From Streptomyces sclerotialus (GTDB lineage Bacteria > Actinomycetota > Actinomycetes > Streptomycetales > Streptomycetaceae): a stretch of 64,000 nucleotides of DNA. The notes under the pieces were generated by a model that was given only the letters and a program-made list of their open reading frames with translations, was not told where the DNA came from and ran no database searches. The DNA is taken from NCBI GenBank assembly GCA_000719105.1, contig JODX01000034.1:1-64000 (forward strand), given 5' to 3'. Shown in pieces: positions 41,715-49,847 of the stretch (the first letter of the stretch is position 1; each line of letters opens with the position of its first letter). Made by a program: the position numbers and the translations under genes.

Positions 41715-42356
41715 TTGCACCACATCACCACGCACGACGCGCCGACCACCGGCCTGCGCGGCATCGGCGACATCAGCTGGCATGCCCGTAGCGCGTGCCA
41801 CGGCATGGAGCCCGAGGACGCCGACGCCGTCTTCTTCCCGCTGCCACGGGACCACGAGGCCATCGCCGAGGCGAAGGAGCTGTGCGCCGCATGTCCGGTC
41901 CGCCGCGACTGCCTCAACTACGCCTTGGAGAACAGCCTGAAGGAGGGCATCTGGGGCGGGCTCACCGAGGCCGAGCGGCGCCCCTGGCACAACGGACTGC
42001 CTCGGCGCCTCGACTACAGCCGCGTGCTCGCCTTCTTCAACGGACGCGACGTGCATCTGACCGAGGCCGAACGCCAAGTCGTCATCGACCACGCGTACGT
42101 CCGTGGCTGGCGCCCCGACCGGCTCGCCGGCGCCCTCCAGATCAGCCACAAGTACGCCCGTGACCTGCTGCGGCAGGCCGCCAACAAGGTGTTCGACAGG
42201 GACCGGACCCTCGGCGTGCCAAGGCGCAAGAAGAGGACGTCGCAGGCCTCCCCGACAACGGGCCGGCCCGCGACCACCGAACCCGGCATGAGACGGCCCG
42301 TATCCCGTCCGGTGACGTCGGCTTCCGTGCACGCCCTCTCCCGAAAGGCCGCATGA
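41715..42356 (+). CDS. WhiB-like iron-sulfur transcription factor (mobile-element type)
   Basis: 213 aa. Four Fe-S Cys at 28, 57, 60 and 66 (SACHG ... ELCAACPVRRDC) and the turn GIWGGLTEAERR are the WhiB signature. A long C-terminal extension contains a helix-turn-helix-like segment (RPDRLAGALQISHKYARDLL) and a basic tail, as in WhiB proteins of plasmids and phages. TTG 41715 is likely: GGAG is 7 nt before it and no ATG/GTG fits better. The stop overlaps the next gene (ATGA). Confidence 0.85.
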   Translation: MHHITTHDAPTTGLRGIGDISWHARSACHGMEPEDADAVFFPLPRDHEAIAEAKELCAACPVRRDCLNYALENSLKEGIWGGLTEAERRPWHNGLPRRLDYSRVLAFFNGRDVHLTEAERQVVIDHAYVRGWRPDRLAGALQISHKYARDLLRQAANKVFDRDRTLGVPRRKKRTSQASPTTGRPATTEPGMRRPVSRPVTSASVHALSRKAA

Positions 42357-44026
42357 CTCACCTTGTCCTGTCCCTCGGTGCCGTACCGGACCTGTCCCTC
42401 ATCCTCGCCATCGGCGTCCCCATCACCATCTCGACCCTGGCTCTGGCCCTGACCGGCTGGGTGATCCGCCGCCGGAGAACACGCCCGCGGAATCGTTCGG
42501 GCAGCCCGGCGGTCAAGGTCGCGGCGCTCGCCGCGCTCGGCTGTACCGCCTACAGCGCCGACACCTCATGGCGATTCGCCGCCGACTACCTCGACATGGC
42601 CGGCACCGCCGAGCGCGCTGCGATGTTCGGCGCAGCCGAACTCGCCCTCTTCGCTACCGCGCTCATGGCTCGGCAGAACCTCTCGGTCCAAGGGGCACCC
42701 GGACTGCCGGGCACCCTGGTCTGGGTCATCACCGGCGTACAGGTGATCCCCGCCTACGCCGAGAGCGGTCCCGTCGGCGGCACGGTCCGTGCCTTCGTCG
42801 GCCCCATCATGGCGGCGATGCTGTGGCATCTCGCCATGGGTATCGAGCTGCGACTGCGTACCCCCGGAGCAGCCTCACACGGCCTGATCGCCACCCTCGG
42901 ACGGGAGGTGCGCGAGCGACTGCTGTCCCGCCTCGGCATCGCCGCCCGGGACCGCGACGCCGCCCAGATCACCCGCGACCGGGCCACCGCCCGCGCCGTC
43001 GCCCTCGCGGCCCGCCTCGCCGAGTGCACTTCGGAGCAACAGCAGAGCTGGCACGGCCGACGACTCACGAGACGGCTGTCGAAGGCGATCGGCAGGGCTT
43101 CAGTCGGGACGGACCCCGCCCAGCGCGCCGAGCTGCTCGACCAGCTCGCCGCCCGTCGGCACGCACTCGCGCTCGCCACGGTTTCCTTGCCCTCGCCGTG
43201 GTCCCCGCATCACGACAGTAGGACGACCGCTACGGTCCCCGCGCCGGAGGCCCGCATCCCCGCGGTCCCCATCGGCTGTCGCCGCGATGGCGCCGAACCG
43301 ATCGGGGACCGGGGACTGCACCAGAGGAGGGGACCGGTCCCCCGAACCACAGAGCGGGACGCGGGGACTCGGGACCCTGGCACAGGGACCGGAGACCGTG
43401 GTGCGGGGACCGGGGCTGGGGCTGGGGACCGTGGTATGGGGACCGGGGCCGTCAAGCCGACGTCCAACGAGTGGCCCAAAAATCACGCGGGGACCGGTTG
43501 CCACTCGTTTGTCATCCCTGCTCAGGCCCATGGGCCGCACCGGAGACCGCAAGAGGCCGAGTCAGGGACCGAACTCACCGGAGACCGGGAACCGAGCAAC
43601 CCTGACACGGAGACCGTTCCCGGGGACCAGGCACCGAGCAACCCGGACACCGGAACCGAAGCCACCGGGGACCGGGGACACAAGGCCTCCCTCAACCGGA
43701 GGCCTACCACGAAGGCCAGAAGCAACGCCAAGTCCGACGCTCGGTCCCGCAACACTCGGTCCCGCGACGCTCGGACCCGCACCTCGCACGCGCAGCGTCC
43801 CCCGCAGGAGCTGCAGGAGTCCGTGGACCAGCTCATCAAGCAGGTCCGCCCTCATGTCCCCGCCCTGCTCGACCGGGACGGCAACGAGTCCGTCACTCGG
43901 GTCCAGCTGAGGGAGATCCTCCGGCGCGAGGGCCTCAAGGGCGTCCGGAACGACCGCCTGGGCCTCGTTCTCCAGCAGCTGCGGAGCGTCGAAGGCACCA
44001 CGAACACAAGGAACACCGCACGATGA
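42353..44026 (+). CDS. Spd-like membrane protein of a mobile element with disordered C-terminus
   Basis: 557 aa. Four membrane helices in residues ~5-165 (LSLILAIGVPITISTLALAL, VKVAALAALGCTAYSADTSW, GAAELALFATALMARQN, GGTVRAFVGPIMAAMLWHLA) followed by a coiled-coil-like stretch (~180-260). This matches Streptomyces plasmid-spread (SpdB/DUF2637-type) proteins. Residues ~300-470 are low-complexity, with repeated GTGDRG/TGDREPSNPDT units coming from a GGGGACCG-rich repeat tract. A C-terminal segment (QELQESVDQLIKQVRPHVPA, LREILRREGLKGVRNDRL) looks like a small DNA-binding helix bundle. Role in intra-mycelial spread is inferred. Confidence 0.72.
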   Translation: MTHLVLSLGAVPDLSLILAIGVPITISTLALALTGWVIRRRRTRPRNRSGSPAVKVAALAALGCTAYSADTSWRFAADYLDMAGTAERAAMFGAAELALFATALMARQNLSVQGAPGLPGTLVWVITGVQVIPAYAESGPVGGTVRAFVGPIMAAMLWHLAMGIELRLRTPGAASHGLIATLGREVRERLLSRLGIAARDRDAAQITRDRATARAVALAARLAECTSEQQQSWHGRRLTRRLSKAIGRASVGTDPAQRAELLDQLAARRHALALATVSLPSPWSPHHDSRTTATVPAPEARIPAVPIGCRRDGAEPIGDRGLHQRRGPVPRTTERDAGTRDPGTGTGDRGAGTGAGAGDRGMGTGAVKPTSNEWPKNHAGTGCHSFVIPAQAHGPHRRPQEAESGTELTGDREPSNPDTETVPGDQAPSNPDTGTEATGDRGHKASLNRRPTTKARSNAKSDARSRNTRSRDARTRTSHAQRPPQELQESVDQLIKQVRPHVPALLDRDGNESVTRVQLREILRREGLKGVRNDRLGLVLQQLRSVEGTTNTRNTAR

Positions 44027-44214
44027 AGACCTGCCACCGGTTCGAGACCCTCCGCGAGGAATACGAACGGGAGATCGGCTTCCTGAACGCCCACTCCGAG
44101 CGGCATGCCGGCAGGCCGTCGGCGAAGTCCAGCGCGAAGCACGCCGCGTCGACGAAGGCGCTCATGGCGCGGGCACTCAGTACCCACGTCAGCCGCTGCC
44201 CCGAATGCGGATGA
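44023..44214 (+). CDS. Small mobile-element protein
   Basis: 63 aa, start overlapping the previous stop (ATGA). Charged N-terminal helix (FETLREEYEREIGFLNAHSE), Ser/Ala-rich middle, and a C-terminal SRCPECG that could bind metal with the N-terminal TCH. Function unknown. Confidence 0.6.
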   Translation: MKTCHRFETLREEYEREIGFLNAHSERHAGRPSAKSSAKHAASTKALMARALSTHVSRCPECG

Positions 44215-44298
44215 CCTGCAAAGCAGCAGGTCAAACACCTATCTACTCACGGAGCCCGCCGCTGCGTCGGGCCACTCCCCCGCTCCAGGAGGCACCGC

Positions 44299-44538
44299 AT
44301 GATTCCCCATTCCACCCGCCCGTCCACGCCCACGGCTGCCGAGGCCTGCGCCTGGGCGGAGGTCTTGGTCGGCCGACGGCTGCTGCACGCCGCGGTTCTC
44401 GCCCCGACCGGCCAGTGGCCCATCCAGCACGAACCCGACGGCCTCGTCAGCGCCCTGCCGGGTCCGGCCGAGGTCGTCGAACTGGTCGCCGCCGTTCAGC
44501 ACCGCATCCGCCGCTCAGCGAGGCCCCGTACCCGATGA
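44299..44538 (+). CDS. Small mobile-element protein
   Basis: 79 aa; AGGAGG 6 nt before ATG 44299, stop overlapping the MobC start (ATGA). Mixed alpha/beta sequence (AEACAWAEVLVGRRLLHAAV; GPAEVVELVAAVQHRIRR). No known domain; position implies a role in mobilization or its regulation. Confidence 0.6.
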   Translation: MIPHSTRPSTPTAAEACAWAEVLVGRRLLHAAVLAPTGQWPIQHEPDGLVSALPGPAEVVELVAAVQHRIRRSARPRTR

Positions 44539-45161
44539 CAACCCCGAATCAGAACGGCACCGCGCCTGAACCTGCTCCAGACTCCAACTCGGTGTCGCAG
44601 CGAGCAAGTTGGGGCGGAAGCATAGCTTCCGCCGAACCCGCCCCCGAGAGGGCGGGCCAGGACCAGCGCCAGGGGGCGCGGGTCCTGGAGGCTTCGACCG
44701 AGGGCGGATCGAAGCTGGAGCGGGAGGAGGAGCCGTTCGAGCGCCGCAGCCGCCTGGAGGGCACTGCCCACGTCCGCCAGCGTCCACGTCAGCCGCGCGA
44801 GACGAAGCGCCTTCACCAGCCCGCGACGCGCTTCAACGACGCCGAGTACGCCCTGATCAAGTCCGCCGCCGACCGGTGCAACCTGACCGTCGCCGGGTTC
44901 CTCGCCCGTTCCGCGCTCGCAGCCGCCCGGGACCTCGACCGCACCCGCGCCGAGATCGCCGACGAGCGTGAAGTGATCACAGCCCTGTTCGACAGCCGTC
45001 GCAGGCTCGGCTGGGCCGGCAGCAACCTCAACCAGGCAGTCAAGGCCCTCAACTCCGGCGCCGAAGCACCACAGATCGACGCAGCAGTCGCCGCCGTCCA
45101 ACGCGCCGCCGAGACGGTCCGTGCAGCCTCCGCCCGACTGATCGAGCAGCACACCTCATGA
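44535..45161 (+). CDS. mobC: MobC-like relaxosome accessory protein
   Basis: 208 aa. The N-terminal ~95 residues are disordered and charged. The C-terminal part has a ribbon-helix-helix-like module (TRFNDAEYALIKSAADRCNL, TVAGFLARSALAAARD), then helices with WAGSNLNQAVKALNSG, the GxNLNQ signature of MobC/relaxosome proteins. It binds oriT and assists the relaxase. Coupled to both neighbours by ATGA overlaps. Confidence 0.85.
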   Translation: MTTPNQNGTAPEPAPDSNSVSQRASWGGSIASAEPAPERAGQDQRQGARVLEASTEGGSKLEREEEPFERRSRLEGTAHVRQRPRQPRETKRLHQPATRFNDAEYALIKSAADRCNLTVAGFLARSALAAARDLDRTRAEIADEREVITALFDSRRRLGWAGSNLNQAVKALNSGAEAPQIDAAVAAVQRAAETVRAASARLIEQHTS

Positions 45162-46900
45162 TCCCCAGCATCAACAAGTCCGGCTCCAGGACGATCGGCC
45201 TGCTCGCCTACCTCTACGGTCCGGGCAAGCACGAGGAACACATCGATCCCCACCTCGTCGCCTCCTTCGACGGCATGTCCCCCGACCCCGGCCGCGATCC
45301 GAAGGCCACGCTCAAGAATCTCCAGCTACTCCTCGACCAGCCCGTCCAGGCTCTCCCCGAACACGCGCGTCCGGCCAAGCACGTCTGGCACACCTCGGTG
45401 CGCGCAGCCGCCGACGACCGGGTCCTCACCGACGCGGAGTGGGGCGACATCGCCCGACGCGTCGTGGCCGCCACCGGTATCGACCTCGGCGGCGGCCGAC
45501 CCGGCTGCCGCTGGGCCGCCGTACGGCACGCCGATGACCACATCCACATCGTCGCCACCCTGGTCTGCGAGGACGGCAGCCGCCCCGACGACTTCCGCTC
45601 CGGCAAGCGGGCCCAGGCCGAGTGCCGCCTGATCGAGAAGGAACTCGGCCTTCACCAGGTTGCTCCCGGCGACGGAACCGCCGCCCAGCGACCGACCAGT
45701 GCCGAGCGTCACAAGGCCGAGCGCCAGGGCCGGGCACGCACGGCGCGAGAGGAGTTGCGCGAGACCGTGCGGCGCGCGGTGGCCGGCGCGACGAGCGAGG
45801 AGGAGTTCTTCGACCGGCTGGCCGCCGCCGGCCTGCTGATCCGCAAGCGAGTCGCCCCTTCCGGTGACCTGCTCGGATACAAGGTCGCCTTGCCCGATGA
45901 CCGGAACAAGGCCGACGAGCCCGTGTTCTACCCCGGCGCCCGCCTAGCGCCGGACCTGTCTCTGCCGCGCATCCGGGAGCGCTGGTCCGCGGACAGCCGC
46001 GCGCGGGACGCCTCACCAGCTGACCGGACTGGCTCAGCAGCCATGACCAGCCCGGCCGCCGCGCGCCGACGAGCGGCCTCAGCGACGTGGACGGCGGCGC
46101 TGGTCATCGAGCATGGCGAAGATGCGGTCGCCGCCGCGCACATCGCAGCGGCCGGCGAGGTACTGGACGCGCTCGCGAAGACATCCGCCGCCCACACCCG
46201 TCACGAACTACGCGAGGCGGCAGATGCGTTCGAGCGCGCCTCCCGCTCCCACGTCCGTGCCGAACGGGGGCACGATCGGGCGCTGCGGCAGGCCGCCCGG
46301 GACCTCGTCCACAGCGGCCCGGTCCTCGGTCGCGGTGAGGACGCGGCAACCACGGCGATGGCGATCGACATGCTCTTCTTCCTCATCACCGCAGCCGCCC
46401 ACTGGCACGCCAAGAAGAACCACGCACAGCAGGCAGCGGCAGCCCACCGGGCCGCCGAGCACCTCCGCGCCGCCTACCAGGCCGCCGCAGCGACGCCGCT
46501 CGCCGCCCTGTACCAACGGGGACGACGCCTCGATCGCACGTTCCGACTGCGGCAGACGGCGCTGCTGCGTGCAGCAGTACCGGAGCTGGCCGAGCAGATC
46601 CTCGCCGAACCCGGCTGGTACGCGCTCGCTGCCACTCTCGCCGACGTGGAGGCCGCCGGTCACGACCGGGCTGCTCTGCTCACCGAAGCTGTGGAGCAAC
46701 GCGAACTCAACACGGCCGCGTCGATCAGCGATGTCCTCGTATGGCGCCTGCGCCGGGCCGCGGACCTGCCCGCTGACTCGACCAACACGGCACACGACGG
46801 AACCCCGACGGGACACTCCATGCACAAGCCGAGGCAGCGTGCTCCCTGTCCAGTATCGCCGTCCCGCTCAGGTAATCCGCTGGCCAGGGATCAGCAGTAG
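45158..46900 (+). CDS. Relaxase / mobilization nuclease
   Basis: 580 aa. The N-terminal relaxase domain (~1-160) contains SGSRTIGLLAYLYGPGKHEE, WHTSVRAA and the metal-binding histidine motif ADDHIHIVATLV (HxH). It resembles the actinobacterial MobP/VirD2-like relaxases. The remaining ~400 residues are Ala/Arg-rich helices with one hydrophobic stretch (AMAIDMLFFLITAAAHWHA), common in this family. It nicks oriT for conjugative mobilization. No TraB/FtsK pump gene lies nearby, so the element is mobilizable rather than self-transmissible. Confidence 0.88.
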   Translation: MIPSINKSGSRTIGLLAYLYGPGKHEEHIDPHLVASFDGMSPDPGRDPKATLKNLQLLLDQPVQALPEHARPAKHVWHTSVRAAADDRVLTDAEWGDIARRVVAATGIDLGGGRPGCRWAAVRHADDHIHIVATLVCEDGSRPDDFRSGKRAQAECRLIEKELGLHQVAPGDGTAAQRPTSAERHKAERQGRARTAREELRETVRRAVAGATSEEEFFDRLAAAGLLIRKRVAPSGDLLGYKVALPDDRNKADEPVFYPGARLAPDLSLPRIRERWSADSRARDASPADRTGSAAMTSPAAARRRAASATWTAALVIEHGEDAVAAAHIAAAGEVLDALAKTSAAHTRHELREAADAFERASRSHVRAERGHDRALRQAARDLVHSGPVLGRGEDAATTAMAIDMLFFLITAAAHWHAKKNHAQQAAAAHRAAEHLRAAYQAAAATPLAALYQRGRRLDRTFRLRQTALLRAAVPELAEQILAEPGWYALAATLADVEAAGHDRAALLTEAVEQRELNTAASISDVLVWRLRRAADLPADSTNTAHDGTPTGHSMHKPRQRAPCPVSPSRSGNPLARDQQ

Positions 46901-47280
46901 GCCACAGAGCAGGCCTACGGCGCCCAGCCGAGCGAACCGGTAGCCGCACTGGCCGGAGTCCTGTTCTGTGCGATTATCGCGGGCGGCTGACAGTGGGGGC
47001 GTGCATGGCCAGCGGCTGACCAAACGCCACCGACACGGAGGCATGTCCGCCTCGACGGCGACCGAATCGCCTGCCCCATGCAGCCATCTTGTCGGGAGCT
47101 ACGTGCACCGTAACGCCATTTGACCCGCGTGTGAGCGATCTCCGCGAAGTGGGCCAGCGCCGAGGAAGCGCCAAGGCGACGGCTTGGCCGCTCATGACTG
47201 TGGAGTTCGTGAGTTGAAGCAGTCCAGGGGTTAGGTCACGATCACGACGCGTGCAGGACGAGGCAAGGAGGGACGTCAGG
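46901..47280. other. Intergenic region after the relaxase
   Basis: About 380 nt with no supportable gene. It may contain the right edge of the mobilization module; no clear direct repeat was found. Confidence 0.35.
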
Positions 47281-47727
47281 GTGTTTCACCGGATACGCCG
47301 TCGGCGAGCAACAAAGCCCAGCAAGCTGGAGCGCCGCAGCTACGAGGCATACGTGCGGATGGCCGGCCAGGTGCCGGTGGAGGTCGAACGAGTTCGGGCC
47401 GCGCAGCAGCCTGCTGAGCCAGCACCCTCGGTGGACGACTTCCTTCCTCGCGAGCTGCGCGTGCCGAGCCATGACCAGCTCGATGGCCGGATGATGCCCT
47501 GGGTGCAGCCGATCGTCCTCGACAGAGAGGTGGTGGTGTGCGCCAAGTGCGGCGCATACCGCGACTGGCTGATCCTCTCCACACGGGACCAGATCTGGCT
47601 GCGCTGCCGCCAAGGCCACCAGCAGCAGGAGACTCGTCTCGACACCGCTTGGTACAACCGGTTTGCTGGCCCTGCGGACGCGCACCACGAGACGTTCGAG
47701 GACTGCCTGCGGCACCTCGGCCACTGA
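47281..47727 (+). CDS. Uncharacterised protein with CxxC...C...H zinc-like motif
   Basis: 148 aa. N-terminal basic region (RIRRRRATKPSKLERRSYEA), then VVVCAKCGAYRDWLILSTRD followed by IWLRCRQGH, which forms a CxxC...C...H cluster that could bind zinc. GTG 47281 is chosen, AAGGAGG 9 nt upstream; GTG 47251 also opens the frame. Followed by a strong terminator. Function unknown; accessory-gene character. Confidence 0.6.
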   Translation: MFHRIRRRRATKPSKLERRSYEAYVRMAGQVPVEVERVRAAQQPAEPAPSVDDFLPRELRVPSHDQLDGRMMPWVQPIVLDREVVVCAKCGAYRDWLILSTRDQIWLRCRQGHQQQETRLDTAWYNRFAGPADAHHETFEDCLRHLGH

Positions 47728-47749
47728 TCGTCATCACGCTGATGCGCGC

Positions 47750-47783
47750 AAAGCCCGGCCATCCTCGAGGATGGCCGGGCTTT
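47750..47783. terminator. Strong perfect-palindrome terminator
   Basis: 34-bp perfect inverted repeat with 17-nt arms, AAAGCCCGGCCATCCTC and its exact complement, A-run to T-run. It is placed 23 nt after the stop at 47727 and before the convergent DUF317 gene ending at 47880, so it can work in both directions. Confidence 0.88.
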
Positions 47784-47879
47784 GGGCGATGTCGGGCAGG
47801 CAGAAAGCGGCCGGGCCTCGTTCCGCGTGCGGACTCACAGTGGCTCTTGGGAGCGGCGTTCACGAACACGTACGTGCCG

Positions 47880-48689
47880 TCAGTCGGCCGGAGCGCACAG
47901 GAGCCGATCCCTGGTGCTCTCGGGCAGCACCCGGCGCAGGACCGAAGCCGCGGAGCTGAGGGAAGCAGCGAACGCGGCGACGAGGTCATGCGGCACGCCG
48001 GCGGCGAACGACGCGGCCCACAAGCAAGGCGCGCCCATCAACGGCTCGGCCCATGCCTGCCAGCCGGCCGGGCCCTCCTCTCCGCTCTCGGTCATGAAGG
48101 TCCGCGGATCGCCGTCCTGGATCAGGGGCGGCACCTCACCGAGGCTGAGGTGAGAGGTGAAAGCCGGGTCCGTCGCACCCGCGTGGGGCTGGTCGATGTC
48201 GCGGAGCCAACCGTGTGCGGTGACGACGTCGAGCACCTGCTCGGGGCCCGCGCGCGGCGCGACAGGCTGATCGCGGGCGTCGAGCGCGACGAGGAAGTCG
48301 GCGAGTACCTCTCCGGGAACGTCGGGCGTGAAGTAGGCGGACCATCGCGCGAAGGGCGTATATACGTCCTCACGAGCAGAGACCTGCCATGCGATGGGCC
48401 GCTCACCCAGGTGAAACGGCTCGTCCGGTAGCAGCCACTGCGCCCAACGGAGATTGTCGGGACTGATGTGCAGGACAGTACTGCGCACGACCTGCCGGTC
48501 CTCCGGCACCTCGTCCGGCTCCTGACGTCCTCGGACGATCGTCAGGCTTGTCCAGCCGAGCTCGACGAGCATGTCGGCGACAGTGTCGTAGAGCCGTCCG
48601 TCGTCACCGGCCAAGTGCCGGGGACCGACCCAGTAGGCGGTCTGGGCGCTGGAGGGGGTGGACGGGCCGAGCGGGAAGTCGAAGTTCAG
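47880..48689 (-). CDS. DUF317 domain protein, probable non-canonical start
   Basis: 269 aa if started at CTG 48689. DUF317 features: YWVGPRHLAGDDGRLYDTVA, EPDEVPEDRQVVRSTVLHIS, WAQWLLPDEPFHLGERPIAW and DVYTPFARWSAYFTPDVPGE, with a second related unit near 165-250. DUF317 proteins occur in Streptomyces mobile elements. The family match extends upstream of the first TTG (48614); in that stretch there is no ATG, GTG or TTG, but CTG 48689 has GGAGG 5 nt before it. The gene for the 98-aa protein ends 25 nt upstream. Confidence 0.75.
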   Translation of the reverse strand: MNFDFPLGPSTPSSAQTAYWVGPRHLAGDDGRLYDTVADMLVELGWTSLTIVRGRQEPDEVPEDRQVVRSTVLHISPDNLRWAQWLLPDEPFHLGERPIAWQVSAREDVYTPFARWSAYFTPDVPGEVLADFLVALDARDQPVAPRAGPEQVLDVVTAHGWLRDIDQPHAGATDPAFTSHLSLGEVPPLIQDGDPRTFMTESGEEGPAGWQAWAEPLMGAPCLWAASFAAGVPHDLVAAFAASLSSAASVLRRVLPESTRDRLLCAPAD

Positions 48690-48713
48690 GGACGCCTCCG
48701 AGGGGCTGGTGGG

Positions 48714-49010
48714 CTACTTGCCGCCGCCGGCACGGCGGCGGGGACGACGCGGGGGTGCTTGGACGGGCTCCTGCCAGGCCAGGGCTACGGCAGCCTCCGG
48801 CGGCAGATGACCGAGCTGGGTGTCCGCATCCCGCCCTTCGGCGAGGTAGACGACGGGCTGCCCGGTCTCGTCCGCGGCCTGGACGACCTGTTCGAGGCGG
48901 TGCGCCATCGGAAAGAACGGATTGATCGCCTGCCGCACCGGGGTACTGCGATCGACGGCGGACAAGAGGTCGATGAGATCGCCGACGGTCATTTCTTCTG
49001 GATGTGCCAT
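48714..49010 (-). CDS. Small uncharacterised protein upstream of the DUF317 gene
   Basis: 98 aa: EEMTVGDLIDLLSAVDRSTP, PFFPMAHRLEQVVQAADETG and a basic tail PPRRPRRRAGGGK. AAGGAGG precedes ATG 49010 at 5 nt. Probably co-transcribed with the DUF317 gene. No function known. Confidence 0.65.
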   Translation of the reverse strand: MAHPEEMTVGDLIDLLSAVDRSTPVRQAINPFFPMAHRLEQVVQAADETGQPVVYLAEGRDADTQLGHLPPEAAVALAWQEPVQAPPRRPRRRAGGGK

Positions 49011-49118
49011 GGACAGCCTCCTTCAAGCGGGGGGCAGCAGATGGGGTGGCGGCCTGCGGACCGCCGGTGACGGGAGCGACCCTCCAGTGTGGAGGGCGTC
49101 CGGCCTGAGCTGCTGGCG

Positions 49119-49466
49119 CTATACGCGCTGGGAGGTCGCCAGCACGCGAGCGACGGCGGCGGCGGCTACGATCTCGGCCGGTGTCTCCGTGTCGAAAGCC
49201 ACCTGGTAGCCACGCACCTTGGCCGTACCGGTGACGGCGGTCTTCCAGCCTTCGCCGTCGGTGCCTGGACGGCCGAGCGGGAACAAGCCGAGATAGAAGC
49301 GTCCGTCCTTGCTGTTGACGTGTACGTCCGCCCGGTCGTCCACGACGACGTTGAGGTCGTCCGCGGAGAACTGGTCCATGACGAGCGAGCGTGGGCTGGC
49401 CGGGGCCGAGCTGGTCGCCCTCCGCGCGGTGCCACCGGCCGAGGTCGGCACGGCGGTCTGAGCCAC
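49119..49466 (-). CDS. Small DUF317-like accessory protein
   Basis: 115 aa from GTG 49466, or ~87 aa from ATG 49379. The body reads FSADDLNVVVDDRADVHVNS, KDGRFYLGLFPLGRPGTDGE and GWKTAVTGTAKVRGYQVAFD. This is a small beta-rich domain resembling half of a DUF317 unit. It forms a minus-strand trio with the 98-aa and DUF317 genes. Start uncertain because neither candidate has a clear Shine-Dalgarno. Confidence 0.55.
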   Translation of the reverse strand: MAQTAVPTSAGGTARRATSSAPASPRSLVMDQFSADDLNVVVDDRADVHVNSKDGRFYLGLFPLGRPGTDGEGWKTAVTGTAKVRGYQVAFDTETPAEIVAAAAVARVLATSQRV

Positions 49467-49494
49467 GGAATCATCGCATCGGGAGTGACAGCCC

Positions 49495-49728
49495 ATGAAT
49501 CCTGACTGGACGGCACTCGGCCAGGTCGCCGCGGTGAGCGCCGGCGTCACCGTCGCCGTGGTCGTCGTATTCGCCCTGGGCGTCCGGGGCATGGCCGACA
49601 ACGAGGAGACGCGCGAGCAGCGTGGCACCGCCTCGGCTCTCGGCCTCGCCCAGGCCGCTCTGTGCTTCCTCACGTGCGCGGCGGTGGTGGTGTACGGGAT
49701 CTGTCTGATCGTGCCGCACTTCCACTGA
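49495..49728 (+). CDS. Small two-helix membrane protein
   Basis: 77 aa with two transmembrane segments (VAAVSAGVTVAVVVVFALGV; ASALGLAQAALCFLTCAAVV). A short charged loop (RGMADNEETREQRG) lies between. ATG 49495 follows GGGAG at 10 nt. Such small proteins are common in Streptomyces accessory DNA; function unknown. Confidence 0.65.
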   Translation: MNPDWTALGQVAAVSAGVTVAVVVVFALGVRGMADNEETREQRGTASALGLAQAALCFLTCAAVVVYGICLIVPHFH

Positions 49729-49736
49729 CGCCGTAC

Positions 49737-49768
49737 GGAGGCCCGGCCGACACGGCGGTCGGACCTCC
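49737..49768. terminator. Terminator between convergent small membrane protein and P-type ATPase genes
   Basis: Left arm GGAGGCCCGGCCG and right arm CGGTCGGACCTCC form a 13-bp stem with one mismatch and one G-T pair, six-base loop. It begins 8 nt after the stop at 49728. Confidence 0.75.
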
Positions 49769-49847
49769 TCGGTTCACGGCGCGTAGGCCATCGCGATGTC
49801 ACATGGCGAAGGCGTCCGGCCAGCTGGAGCGAGGAAGTTCTTGGGAC

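Noticed and set aside
43230..43700. GGGGACCG-rich short repeats, possible CRISPR or minisatellite
   Set aside because: Irregular spacing, no spacers, and they encode a disordered tail of the Spd-like protein in frame.
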